From positions 1 to 49,215 of the forward strand of contig JANYEQ010000061.1 in the NCBI GenBank assembly GCA_025363015.1: a DNA stretch of 49,215 bases, in the 5' to 3' direction. The DNA is from Bacteroidota bacterium. GTDB lineage: Bacteria > Bacteroidota > Bacteroidia > B-17B0 > Aurantibacillaceae. How positions within the stretch are numbered: position 1 is the first letter of the stretch; each line of letters opens with the position of its first letter. Made by a program: the position numbers and the translations under genes. Under the pieces are notes generated by a model, which ran no database searches, was not told the DNA's origin, and saw only the letters and a program-made list of their open reading frames with translations. Positions 18,060-26,917 of this stretch are shown in pieces.

Positions 18060-19061
18060 TTAAATACTATCTACTAAATTAAATTGTTCCATAAAAACTA
18101 TTTCATCTAAAAGTAGTAATACCTCAGCGCTTGTATTTAAGGTTACTAATTTTGTACGCGTTTCTTTAAAATTAGGTATGCCTTTAAAATAATTGGCGTA
18201 ATGGTTTCGCATTTCTAAGAGCCCTAATTTTTCACCCTTCCATTGTACTGATTTTTCTAAATGTGTTTTGCACACCTCTACTCTATTTTGAATCACAGGT
18301 TTTGGTAAATGTTGTCCGGTTTTAAAAAAATGTTTTATTTCGTTAAAAATCCAAGGATAACCAATAGCAGCACGACCAATCATAATACCATCAACGCCGT
18401 AGGTATTTTTATATTCTAATGCTTTTTCAGGGCTATCCACATCTCCATTACCAAAAATTGGTATTTTAATACGGGGGTTATTTTTTACCTCAGCAATGTA
18501 TTTCCAGTTGGCACTGCCTTTATACATTTGCGCTCGGGTACGCCCATGTATAGCTAAGGCTTGTACACCCACATCTTGCAGGCGTTCGGCCACTTCCATA
18601 ATGTTTATACTGTTATCGTCCCAACCCAAACGGGTTTTAACGGTAACTGGTAAATTGGTACTTTTTATAACCGCCTTAGTTAACCTAATCATTAAATCAA
18701 TATCTTTTAAAACTCCTGCGCCAGCACCTTTGCACACTACTTTTTTTACAGGACAACCAAAATTAATATCTAATAAATCTGGGTTAGTAGCATCAACAAT
18801 TTTAGCACTTAATGCCATTGCATCTTCATCTCCTCCAAAAATTTGTATGCCTATGGGGCGCTCGTAATCAAAAATATCAAGCTTTTGGCGACTTTTAATA
18901 GCATCTCTTATTAATCCTTCGCTACTAATAAACTCAGTGTACATTAAATCGGCACCGTACTGTTTACAAACGTACCTAAAAGGTGGGTCGCTTACATCTT
19001 CCATTGGTGCTAATAATAATGGAAAATCGGGAAGAGTTATATTATTACCAATTTTAATCAC
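18060..19061 (-). CDS. dusB: tRNA-dihydrouridine synthase, DusB type
   Basis: A 333-residue FMN enzyme starting with GTG. Conserved blocks are LLLAPMEDVSDPPFR (15-29, FMN-binding loop), LDINFGCPVKKV with the catalytic Cys at 103, VKTRLGWDD, LAIHGRTRAQMYKGSANW and GNGDV. The C-terminal helical tRNA-binding domain follows, including MRNHYANYFKGIPNFKETR. It reduces uridines in tRNA D-loops with NAD(P)H. It is the last gene of a same-strand run behind the DCC gene, 44 bp away. An exact -7 box sits only 4 bases before the GTG, so it may also be expressed from a leaderless or near-leaderless transcript. Confidence 0.93.
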   Translation of the reverse strand: MIKIGNNITLPDFPLLLAPMEDVSDPPFRYVCKQYGADLMYTEFISSEGLIRDAIKSRQKLDIFDYERPIGIQIFGGDEDAMALSAKIVDATNPDLLDINFGCPVKKVVCKGAGAGVLKDIDLMIRLTKAVIKSTNLPVTVKTRLGWDDNSINIMEVAERLQDVGVQALAIHGRTRAQMYKGSANWKYIAEVKNNPRIKIPIFGNGDVDSPEKALEYKNTYGVDGIMIGRAAIGYPWIFNEIKHFFKTGQHLPKPVIQNRVEVCKTHLEKSVQWKGEKLGLLEMRNHYANYFKGIPNFKETRTKLVTLNTSAEVLLLLDEIVFMEQFNLVDSI

Positions 19062-19065
19062 TTAA

Positions 19066-19073
19066 CAAAGTTA
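19066..19073 (-). promoter_or_regulatory. -7-like box directly before dusB
   Basis: TAACTTTG on the minus strand ends 4 bases before the GTG of dusB. It is part of a short inverted repeat CTTAAC-AAA-GTTAAG (19061-19075). I see no -33 TTTG at the right distance, so this may be coincidental. Confidence 0.3.
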
Positions 19074-19105
19074 AGCAATAAATTAGATAAAATTTAAACA
19101 GCTTT

Positions 19106-19522
19106 TTATATAAAAAAACGTTCCTTATCTTCTTTTGGTAATAGCTGGCAACTTTTTACACGGCCTGCTATTTTCATGCGGTTTTTTGCAATTAAATCGT
19201 AAACCCAATTGCGAATGAATGGAGGAATAATTACAAATACCATCATTAATGGCCAAACCCCTTTTAAAAAAGGGGTTAAACGTAAAGCAGCGCATGATTT
19301 TATAAAAGCCGAATAATCTTTAATTAAAATTACGCTATCTACTTCTGGACTTATTTCGAAATAGGTTTTAAGTTGTTTACCAACTTCAGATTGAAGTGGC
19401 GCAAAATGCATTTTTTTATTTTTTTCGTTTCTTAAAAAAAACTGAATGCTTTTATTACAAAAACCACATTCGCCATCAAACAAAAGTATGGGTTGTTTTT
19501 TTAATAGTTCTTCTATTGTCAT
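19106..19522 (-). CDS. DCC-family thiol-disulfide oxidoreductase-like protein
   Basis: A 138-residue protein of the DUF393/DCC family, a small thioredoxin-fold group. The defining motif DGECGFC is at 16-22, with Cys19 and Cys22, followed by NKSIQFFLRNEKNKKMHFAPLQSE. A hydrophobic stretch WPLMMVFVIIPPFIRNW is at about 90-106. It has no signal peptide. The family is predicted to carry out thiol-disulfide exchange, but substrates are not defined. It lies 9 bp after the cytochrome/beta-propeller gene and 44 bp before dusB, so the three are probably cotranscribed. Confidence 0.87.
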   Translation of the reverse strand: MTIEELLKKQPILLFDGECGFCNKSIQFFLRNEKNKKMHFAPLQSEVGKQLKTYFEISPEVDSVILIKDYSAFIKSCAALRLTPFLKGVWPLMMVFVIIPPFIRNWVYDLIAKNRMKIAGRVKSCQLLPKEDKERFFI

Positions 19523-19531
19523 TTGTTATGT

Positions 19532-21013
19532 TTATGGGCGTGAGGCTATAAAATAAGGATCAACGCTTAGTTCGTATTTTTTTGTTTGTATCGTAAAAGC
19601 GTTTAAATCAATAAAATTCACAAAACCATTCCGTCCACCACAAACGCTTGTGTGATGTGGCAAAGGCCCTATTATTTGTAAATTACGAGATAAAACGTAC
19701 AATAGTTTTTTAGTATCATCAATAGCTATGCCGTGTGGTTGATAGCCACAAGCCAATTTAGTTGTAGACAAACTATTTGCATCGATTTTTGTAATTACAC
19801 CATGCGATTTTGGAAAAGAAATAGTGTCGTTAGTACAACTAACATAATAGGAATTAAAAGTGTTTGAATATAAAATTTCTTGTGGAAAGATGCCCGTTGT
19901 AATGATAGCGCTTACCATATTTGTTTGTGTGTTAAAAATTCTAACCTCGTTTGTATTTTGACAAGTAAGTAAAATTTGATTGGCATTGGACGATTGTATA
20001 ATATCGTGTACACCCAAATTTGTGGTGCCCGAATTATTATTATCATCTGCTGGTAAACCATTTTGTAATGATAATTTTGTATAGCTTACAAAGGCTGTAT
20101 CGTACTCTGTAATATAATTACCACTTTGTGCCGTAATATATAGTTTAGTATTGTTGCTGTTTAAAACAATACCATGTGGGTTTACAAAGCCTCCTATAAA
20201 ATATAATAGTTTTTTATTTTCTAAATCCACGCAGGCCACTTTACCCGATGCTTGATAGGATACACAAAATGCTTTTTTTCCATCGTTGGTAATAGTAAAC
20301 GTATTCCAATTAAACGCATCATCAAAAGCAGTGTTTGTTGAAGTTCCTGCTGCTACGGGCGTTAAGGGAATATCGCCTACATAACTATCATCGCTACATC
20401 TAAATTTTTGCAAAATATTATTATTAATAAAGTTTACATACCAATATTGTCCATCGGGCGAAACCCTAATTTGATGTGGACTTTCAATACCATTTTTATT
20501 TCCTACTGAAATATAGCGCATAGGTAATTGTGTTTGAGCATCAATTACTGTCACAATGTCGCAACCCTGATTAGTAGCATATAATTTTTTGCGTTGCGCA
20601 TTATCTGCCCACATTACATTGCCATTTATATCAGGTGCGCCAGCGTCTATCCAACTACTAATTAATTTTACTTGTTCAATGGTTAATACTTTTTTATTTA
20701 ATGGCATTGTGGGGCTACTTTGTATGCCCAATTCAGAGTAAGTATTTATGTAATAACATAAATTAGAAAATTTACTATTATAAGGTATTACTGGCGAGCC
20801 ACTATTACTGCCAGCAAACATACTTACCCATGATTGTAAATTTAAACCGCTTGAACTTAAATAACTAATACCGTTATGACAACCCGAAATAGCACATGAG
20901 TTAGTTATAATCTTACCAACATCATGCGGATAACTGCCATAATTAATTTTACCAATATCTTTTTTACAAGATATAAAAAGTAAAAAAATAATTATGAAAA
21001 TAAAATATTTCAA
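19532..21013 (-). CDS. lipoprotein with heme-type domain and YncE-like beta-propeller
   Basis: A 493-residue lipoprotein (signal residues 1-15, lipidated Cys at 16 in LLFISC). Residues about 25-130 form a cytochrome-like module of the kind found in planctomycete-type PSCyt domains: CAISGCH at 40-46 (Cys-x4-Cys-His, not the usual Cys-x2-Cys-His), with MPLNKK as a possible distal Met region and ISSWIDAGAPDING closing it. Residues about 135-493 are a seven-bladed YncE-like propeller with repeats such as ATNQGCDIVTVIDAQTQLPMRYI and VNPHGIVLNSNNTKLYIT. Substrate or redox partner unknown. It sits between the FG-GAP gene (10 bp) and DCC gene (9 bp). Confidence 0.8.
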   Translation of the reverse strand: MKYFIFIIIFLLFISCKKDIGKINYGSYPHDVGKIITNSCAISGCHNGISYLSSSGLNLQSWVSMFAGSNSGSPVIPYNSKFSNLCYYINTYSELGIQSSPTMPLNKKVLTIEQVKLISSWIDAGAPDINGNVMWADNAQRKKLYATNQGCDIVTVIDAQTQLPMRYISVGNKNGIESPHQIRVSPDGQYWYVNFINNNILQKFRCSDDSYVGDIPLTPVAAGTSTNTAFDDAFNWNTFTITNDGKKAFCVSYQASGKVACVDLENKKLLYFIGGFVNPHGIVLNSNNTKLYITAQSGNYITEYDTAFVSYTKLSLQNGLPADDNNNSGTTNLGVHDIIQSSNANQILLTCQNTNEVRIFNTQTNMVSAIITTGIFPQEILYSNTFNSYYVSCTNDTISFPKSHGVITKIDANSLSTTKLACGYQPHGIAIDDTKKLLYVLSRNLQIIGPLPHHTSVCGGRNGFVNFIDLNAFTIQTKKYELSVDPYFIASRP

Positions 21014-21023
21014 GAAAGTAAAA

Positions 21024-23252
21024 TTAATTTTTTATTATTTTTTTTGTAATGTTAATTGCTTTGCCATTAACTTGTAAATTAATTTTAGCAAAATAAATGC
21101 CTGTATTTAGGCTTCTTACATCAATATCTTCAAAGTTTTGAGTAATTTTTTTTGTAAGAATTTGATGGCCTAACACATCGTAAAAAATAATTGTTGCGCT
21201 TTCAAAATCTATTTTATTTATCGCTAAGGTCATTTGGTTTGCAGTTGGGTTTGGAAATAAAATAATTTGCTCCATTAGCTTATCATTTGTTAATTCTGTT
21301 AAACCAACGTAGGGCGATTTAGATGAAAAAAAACTTAATCCACCAGAAGCATTGCCTAGAAAGGCGTCGCGTTTACCATCGTTATTTACATCTTCAAAAT
21401 AAATAGTACTTTGCCCGCCTTCTAACCAAGCATTTACATTATTCGAAATTAAAGTGCAGGAGTTTGAAATTACTGCTGGCACTTGGTATTGAAAAATTTG
21501 TCCGCTTACGCAGCCTACTAACACTTTTGTAATACCAGCATCGGTATAAAAAAATGGTGTGGCGTATGCATCGGTACCAAACTGACTGGTATTAGTTGTA
21601 ACATTTATATTACCAAAGTTATTTGTTATTAATGTAAAGCTAGGACTTGTGGTAGTGCCCACATTTTGGTAATATGCAATTTTACCATTTTTGGTGCCAA
21701 TTAATAAATCTAATTTTCCATCAGTATTAATATCAAATAATTGTGGGGCGGCACTACCTGAGTTTGTTGTAAATGTAAAAGGCGTATTTAAAAAGCTGCT
21801 AAAATTACACGGATTGCCAGCGCCTGCTGTATTTACCAACCAATGTATTTGACCATACGCTGTACCAATTAAAATATCGGTATCGCCATCGCCATCAATA
21901 TCGCCAACGGTGGGCATTACATTGGTTAACCCTTGTGCGCCTACATTACCTAAATTGCGAGTAATTAATGAATATGAGGGCTGCGCTAAAGTACCAATAT
22001 TTTTATATAAAGTTAATTGGGCTGATAAGGAAGTACCACTATAATAACCAAAAGTGCCTATTAATAAATCTTTTTTACCATCGGCATTATAATCAAATAA
22101 AACAGGGTAAGAATTTTGCCCAACTTCAATCATTTCGTCTTGCAAAAAATTATCTTTTACAAAATTAAAATTTACAGTATTGGTAGTGCTTGCATTTTTG
22201 TAATACCAAAGACTTTTATAATTTTGGCTACCAAAGGCATTTGGTGTAGCTATTAAATCTTTTTTAGTATCGCCATCTACATCCACATTATACGTGCAAG
22301 GAAAATTATTTATTTTTATTTGTGTAGCAGCAGTTGGATAAAGCTTTGTGGTATCTACTACCAAGGCATTTGTTACACTGCCTGTATTTTTTAAATATTG
22401 CACAACGTTACAACTAATATCGCCCATAATAAGATCTTTATCGCCATCACCATCTGTATCTAAACACGTTAAGCAAGAGCCGGAATGTAATTGATTGTTG
22501 TTTATTGTGTAATTATTTTGCAAGGGTTTAAATGAGCAGTTTTGATTAAATAAAACCGAACAATTATTTTCGTATATTTTCCCCCAACAGCCTGTAGCAT
22601 ATTCAAACACTAAGCTATCGCAATTGTTATACAATTCTTTACTCATATTTTTATGGTATTCTATTTGATAACCACCTACATTAAAGGTTAATATATCTAA
22701 ATCGCCATCGTTATCCATATCAATAATACCTGGCACACCAACTGAGCTTACGTATAAATTTGCCAGTGATACACCAGCAGAGGGATCGTAATCGGTATAC
22801 AATAAAATTTTTTCTAATTGAAAACTTATACCTAAAGTGGGAGTGCTAATATTTTTATATACTTCTATCCCACCAGTTGTTGAGCAAAAAATATCTTCTT
22901 TGCCATCGCAATTATAATCTAAAAAAATGGCCCAATCATTTATTGTAGGGAAGTTGTAACTTAAATCGGGATTGGCACTATAGGTTGCGGCACCTGCAAC
23001 ACCTGTTTTTATAAAGCATCTAAAACGACCTGTAGCAAATTGGTTAGCTTTATCAAACACTACAATATCTTTTACAGCATCAAAATTTAAATCAATATTT
23101 GAAACGTTACTATAATTAATGCCATTTGCCCAAGGCATTTTTAAAGTATAATTATTTTCAATAACAGTAATAGTATCGCGAGCAACTAATAATTGTGCTG
23201 AAATTATTTTTGAGAAAAAAAATAAAAAAACTATAAAATACTTTTTAAGCAT
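21024..23252 (-). CDS. FG-GAP/VCBS repeat surface protein with T9SS type A domain
   Basis: A 742-residue protein with signal peptide (1-19, ending IISAQ). Several calcium-binding-like FG-GAP/VCBS blades carry DxDxDG patterns: DMDNDGDLDI, DTDGDGDKDLIMGD, DVDGDTKKDLI, DYNADGKKDLLIG, DIDGDGDTDILIG and DINTDGKLDLLIG. Together they probably form an integrin-like propeller. The last about 80 residues (FPNPTANQMTLAI, IIFYDVLGHQIL, LNTGIYFAKI) are a type A sorting domain, so it should be exported by T9SS to the surface. It is first of a run leading to the cytochrome/propeller, DCC and dusB genes, with a -7 box just before it. Confidence 0.88.
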   Translation of the reverse strand: MLKKYFIVFLFFFSKIISAQLLVARDTITVIENNYTLKMPWANGINYSNVSNIDLNFDAVKDIVVFDKANQFATGRFRCFIKTGVAGAATYSANPDLSYNFPTINDWAIFLDYNCDGKEDIFCSTTGGIEVYKNISTPTLGISFQLEKILLYTDYDPSAGVSLANLYVSSVGVPGIIDMDNDGDLDILTFNVGGYQIEYHKNMSKELYNNCDSLVFEYATGCWGKIYENNCSVLFNQNCSFKPLQNNYTINNNQLHSGSCLTCLDTDGDGDKDLIMGDISCNVVQYLKNTGSVTNALVVDTTKLYPTAATQIKINNFPCTYNVDVDGDTKKDLIATPNAFGSQNYKSLWYYKNASTTNTVNFNFVKDNFLQDEMIEVGQNSYPVLFDYNADGKKDLLIGTFGYYSGTSLSAQLTLYKNIGTLAQPSYSLITRNLGNVGAQGLTNVMPTVGDIDGDGDTDILIGTAYGQIHWLVNTAGAGNPCNFSSFLNTPFTFTTNSGSAAPQLFDINTDGKLDLLIGTKNGKIAYYQNVGTTTSPSFTLITNNFGNINVTTNTSQFGTDAYATPFFYTDAGITKVLVGCVSGQIFQYQVPAVISNSCTLISNNVNAWLEGGQSTIYFEDVNNDGKRDAFLGNASGGLSFFSSKSPYVGLTELTNDKLMEQIILFPNPTANQMTLAINKIDFESATIIFYDVLGHQILTKKITQNFEDIDVRSLNTGIYFAKINLQVNGKAINITKKIIKN

Positions 23253-23259
23253 AGCATTA

Positions 23260-23267
23260 CAAATTTA
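23260..23267 (-). promoter_or_regulatory. -7 promoter box of the FG-GAP gene
   Basis: TAAATTTG on the minus strand is an exact TAnnTTTG match only 7 bases before the ATG at 23252. The transcript would have almost no leader. No convincing -33 element is visible. Confidence 0.35.
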
Positions 23268-23336
23268 GTGAAATTAAGCCTAACTTAATGTAGTTATTGC
23301 TTTTTAAAAATTGATGCTAAGTGTTTTAAATGCCTT

Positions 23337-23795
23337 TTAAGAATTTGCTAATCGTTTTTGCAAACTTAAATCTACTTGCTTAGCAAACCACTGTTGCATG
23401 ATTATTTTATGTGCTGGTTTTATACCAATTAAATTTAAACGCTCCACCTCATTATCATTATAAGTAATACTAAAGCCTGTATTTTTAATAGAGCCTATTT
23501 TTTTAATATCAATAAAATACCATTGTTTTAGGTTAAAGAATGATTTTTTAATTTCAAATCTATCTTCGTACACAATACCATAAGGATTTACAATAAACCA
23601 TAAGGTTTGAAAACACGCAAACAAAGTAGGTACAAATAAAAAGAAACCCATGGGTTTTACTTCAAAGGCCTCTTTATTAAAAATAGAAATATAGGTAAGA
23701 TAAATAAATCCTGCACTAATTAATAAGGATATTAAAAGTACCAGAGGGTTTCTTTCAATATTGGCAAATACGATTTCTTCTTTTTCAATTTTCAC
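23337..23795 (-). CDS. small membrane protein with PH-like domain, function unknown
   Basis: A 152-residue protein. Two membrane helices (about 17-36 and 48-68) are followed by a soluble C-terminal half (about 72-150) whose strand pattern, YGIVYEDRFEIKKSFFNLKQWYFIDIKKIGSI, resembles bacterial PH-like domains of small membrane proteins. No signal peptide or catalytic motif is seen. It lies downstream of rpoD on the same strand with 73 bp between and could be cotranscribed. I cannot assign a function. Confidence 0.55.
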   Translation of the reverse strand: MKIEKEEIVFANIERNPLVLLISLLISAGFIYLTYISIFNKEAFEVKPMGFFLFVPTLFACFQTLWFIVNPYGIVYEDRFEIKKSFFNLKQWYFIDIKKIGSIKNTGFSITYNDNEVERLNLIGIKPAHKIIMQQWFAKQVDLSLQKRLANS

Positions 23796-23868
23796 AGGAC
23801 AAAGTTATATTAAAAAATGGAAAATATAAAGTGTAATAAAAGCAATTTTTTACATTTTCAATTTAAAA

Positions 23869-24735
23869 TTAACCCAAATAAGCTTTTAAAAGTCTACTAC
23901 GCGAACCACGTTTTAAGCCGCGTACTGCTTTTTCTTTTATTTGACGAACACGTTCGCGAGTTAGATCAAATTTTTCGCCTATTTCTTCTAATGAATGAGC
24001 ATGAGTGCCACCAATACCAAAAAATAATTTTACAACTTCGGCTTCTCTCTCTGTTAAGGTGGATAATGAACGTAAAATTTCCATTTGTAAACTTTGTCCC
24101 ATCAATTCTTTTTCTGGGCTTAGGGCATCGTGGTTGGTCATTAAATCATATAAGTTTCCACCATCTTCGGCCATACTTAGTGGTGCATCCATACTGATAT
24201 GGCGGCTATTATTACGCATCGTTTCTTGAATTTCGTTTGGCAGCATTTCTAATAGTTCGCCCAACTCATCGTAACTAGGTTCGCGTTCTAAATCTTGCTC
24301 TAACTTACCAAAGGTTTTGTTTATTTTATTAATAGCGCCAATTTTATTTAAGGGTAAGCGTACAATGCGGCTTTGTTCGGCTAATGCTTGGAGTATAGAT
24401 TGGCGAATCCACCAAACAGCGTAACTAATAAATTTAAAGCCTCGGGTTTCATCAAAACGTTGTGCCGCTTTTATTAAACCTAAGTTACCTTCGTTAATTA
24501 AATCAGGAAGGCTTAAACCTTGATTTTGGTATTGTTTACTTACCGATACTACAAAGCGAAGATTGGCTTTTACTAATTTATCTAAAGCCTGTTGATCTTT
24601 ATTACGTATTTTTTGTGCTAAAATAACTTCTTCTTCGGCGGTAATTAATTCTACACGGCCAATATCGGCTAAATACATATCTAACGAAGCCGTTTCGCGA
24701 TTTGTAATTTGTTTGGTAATTTTTAGTTGTCTCAT
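23869..24735 (-). CDS. rpoD: primary RNA polymerase sigma factor (RpoD/SigA)
   Basis: A 288-residue sigma-70. Region 1.2 is [19 protein letters not shown] (19-37). Region 2 contains [21 protein letters not shown] and the -10 recognition helix with AVWWIRQSI. Region 3 follows, and region 4 has the -35 [25 protein letters not shown] near the end. Region 1.1 and the non-conserved insert are absent, which is normal for Bacteroidota primary sigma factors of about 285-290 residues. This is the factor expected to read the TTTG / TAnnTTTG promoters noted in this window. Its long upstream region holds two TGAGTGA motifs 21 bp apart. Confidence 0.95.
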   Translation of the reverse strand: MRQLKITKQITNRETASLDMYLADIGRVELITAEEEVILAQKIRNKDQQALDKLVKANLRFVVSVSKQYQNQGLSLPDLINEGNLGLIKAAQRFDETRGFKFISYAVWWIRQSILQALAEQSRIVRLPLNKIGAINKINKTFGKLEQDLEREPSYDELGELLEMLPNEIQETMRNNSRHISMDAPLSMAEDGGNLYDLMTNHDALSPEKELMGQSLQMEILRSLSTLTEREAEVVKLFFGIGGTHAHSLEEIGEKFDLTRERVRQIKEKAVRGLKRGSRSRLLKAYLG

Positions 24736-24821
24736 AACTATTGCGTTTTGTATATTATACGCAATAGCTATTATGAAGGGTTGGGTAAAAAGTTACATAT
24801 TTTAGCTTTTTTTAATATAAA

Positions 24822-24849
24822 TGAGTGAGCTAATAGTTTTGTTGAGTGA
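24822..24849 (+). promoter_or_regulatory. pair of TGAGTGA motifs upstream of rpoD
   Basis: Two TGAGTGA copies (24822-24828 and 24843-24849) lie 21 bp apart, two helical turns, 87-115 bases upstream of the rpoD ATG. The same heptamer recurs at 30441 and 30491 and, inverted, at 16943-16949, all between genes. Regulatory role is inferred only. Confidence 0.3.
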
Positions 24850-24885
24850 AGTGATAAGTTTTAACATTTGTACATTGTACCAAAT

Positions 24886-24919
24886 AAAAAAGGAGATACA
24901 TTAAATGATCTCCTTTTTT
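24886..24919 (-). terminator. intrinsic terminator after the DUF1761 gene
   Basis: A perfect 12-bp stem AAAAAAGGAGAT / ATCTCCTTTTTT with a 10-base loop (24898-24907). It ends the minus-strand exopolysaccharide/DUF1761 run before rpoD. It is symmetric and could work in both directions. Confidence 0.85.
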
Positions 24920-24943
24920 TAATATGTTGTGGTATTAACTCTA

Positions 24944-25435
24944 CTACATCCAAGCGCTAACTATACCGCCCATTAGACCCATACAAAGCATCCAATAGCC
25001 TACGTTAATGGCAATGTATTTAAAGCCACGGCGCTCAAACAAAGCATTAATGCCCATAATTGGTAAGCCCACCATAAAGCCACTAATTGTGCCATGCAAG
25101 GCCCCATGCTTAAAAGTACGGTAGCTAGTGCCTAATTTTTGCATAATACTTTGATACAAAGTACCCATTTCGGTTGTAGCATCATCAATAGGTTGTTTAA
25201 AAAATAACGATGTAACGTGCATTTGATGAATTACCATAAATTGCATAGCCATTGCTAACAATAAACTTAATATAAAGGTAACACCAAAAATTAAAAGCAT
25301 ATTGCTTTGTTTCATTTTATCATCGGTTATACCTGTGGCTTTCATCCAAGCGTTACCAAATACTTTTGGATTGTACCAAATAAAGCCCACTATTAATGGG
25401 ACTAATGCTGCAACTAAAATTGCTAATAAATTCAT
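24944..25435 (-). CDS. DUF1761 family membrane protein
   Basis: A 163-residue protein with four predicted membrane helices (about 3-20, 47-70, 112-130, 142-162). The N-terminal ALVPLIVGFIWYNPKVFGNAWMKATG is typical for DUF1761, a family of small integral membrane proteins with no known function. Its start lies 34 bp downstream of the polymerase/ligase gene stop on the same strand, so it may be the last gene of that operon or have its own promoter. A strong terminator follows. Confidence 0.8.
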   Translation of the reverse strand: MNLLAILVAALVPLIVGFIWYNPKVFGNAWMKATGITDDKMKQSNMLLIFGVTFILSLLLAMAMQFMVIHQMHVTSLFFKQPIDDATTEMGTLYQSIMQKLGTSYRTFKHGALHGTISGFMVGLPIMGINALFERRGFKYIAINVGYWMLCMGLMGGIVSAWM

Positions 25436-25469
25436 ACGGTTGTTTTTTAAATTGTTTGTTTTTAATTGT

Positions 25470-26915
25470 TTATGTTACTAAAGTAATATTTTTTTTATAA
25501 TATAAATCTATACTTACCAAAGCGGCTAAAAAAGCCCAAAATGGTAGCGATAGTTTATCAGTATCTAAAAAATTATTTATAAAGCCATGCACAAAATAAG
25601 TCATTAATCCTAAAAATAAACCTATAGTTAAAATACGCAATTCTTTATCTTGTAGGGTATAAACTAATTTGTAACCCAGGGCGGTTGCATAAAACAATAG
25701 TATTAAAACAATTACGCAGCCTATTACACCTTGTTCGGCTAAGGGACCTAAATATTCGCTATGGGCATTGCCACCCACACCAAAGTTAGTGCTTATAATG
25801 GTGCGGTCTTTACTTAGTTGGTAGGGCGCGTATTTAAACATATAAGTGCCAGGGCCCCAGCCTAAAATAGGTTTATCTTGCCACATGCGTAGTGCACAAC
25901 TCCATCGGTTTAAACGCTCAAGGTTTGAAGCATCGGTACTAATATTAGTAACAGACTCAATATTATTAGAAAAACCGCCCTCGGCATCGGTATTGTTTTT
26001 ACCTAAAGCCATTAAAATTTCGGTTTGAAAGGCCAAAAATAAACCTCCACCTATTATAAGTGTAAAAACAATTGTTTTAAATTTTATTTTTAAACTTAAA
26101 GTTAATAAAATACCTAGTGCCATTACTAAGCTTAACCAAGCGGCACGTGTATAGGTAAGTATAATGGCAGCAACAAAAATTAAAAATAAGGCAAAGGCAA
26201 TTAATTTTAAATAGTTTGCCATAGATTTTAAAAATAAAAAGCTAAACACTACTGGTATAAACATGGCAAGGGCAGCCGCATATGCGGTATGGTCGTTATA
26301 AAATGGGGCAGATACCCAATCGGCAGCTTTATCGTTAAAGTTAAAAGCTGCATGCCTCACTTCGGCATATATAATTACAATGAGTAATGCAAAGGCATAA
26401 CAAAAAATAAAATTAATTATATTTTTTTTGTGTTGAAATAGATGAGGCATTATAATATAGCAACTAAATATAAACCACAAGCGCGATACAAAATATTTTA
26501 ATGATACAATAACATCGGTACTGGTAAGTGTGGTAAATAACATCCACAATAATTGAAAAATTATAATAGTGGTAATGGGATGCGAAATAAATTTTTTATC
26601 GGCAATGCTTGTGCTTAATTGGTTTAAAATATAAAGCAACATAATACCTGCCATTAAGGGCTCGGAAGGTAGGCTTAAATCCATCCCTTGTGATAAGCCC
26701 ATCTCTTTTAACGAAATGGATAAGGGGGTACAAAATGCTAAAAAGAAAATTAGTTTTTGTAAATGAAAAATAGCAATGTACCCAATTATTAATAAAAACG
26801 GAATGGCATTATAGGGATAAAAAAAATCTTTTTTATATACCATAATATAAGCATTACCAATAATGTAGCTTAACATTAAAAAGGGTAATAAATATGTTTT
26901 TAATAATTTTGCCAA
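25470..26915 (-). CDS. O-antigen ligase / Wzy polymerase-like membrane protein
   Basis: A 481-residue polytopic membrane protein with about 11-12 hydrophobic spans. The largest soluble loop (about 300-385) contains NLERLNRWSCALRMWQDKPILGWGPGTYMF and HSEYLGPLAEQGVIG, the periplasmic loop pattern of the Wzy_C (O-antigen ligase / polymerase) superfamily with its Arg and His. Such proteins join sugar repeat units or transfer polymer to lipid A outside the inner membrane; sequence does not separate the two roles. It sits 2 bp behind the second Wzz-like gene in an operon with a flippase, which favours a polymerase role for an exopolysaccharide. Confidence 0.82.
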   Translation of the reverse strand: MAKLLKTYLLPFLMLSYIIGNAYIMVYKKDFFYPYNAIPFLLIIGYIAIFHLQKLIFFLAFCTPLSISLKEMGLSQGMDLSLPSEPLMAGIMLLYILNQLSTSIADKKFISHPITTIIIFQLLWMLFTTLTSTDVIVSLKYFVSRLWFIFSCYIIMPHLFQHKKNIINFIFCYAFALLIVIIYAEVRHAAFNFNDKAADWVSAPFYNDHTAYAAALAMFIPVVFSFLFLKSMANYLKLIAFALFLIFVAAIILTYTRAAWLSLVMALGILLTLSLKIKFKTIVFTLIIGGGLFLAFQTEILMALGKNNTDAEGGFSNNIESVTNISTDASNLERLNRWSCALRMWQDKPILGWGPGTYMFKYAPYQLSKDRTIISTNFGVGGNAHSEYLGPLAEQGVIGCVIVLILLFYATALGYKLVYTLQDKELRILTIGLFLGLMTYFVHGFINNFLDTDKLSLPFWAFLAALVSIDLYYKKNITLVT

Positions 26916-26917
26916 TG

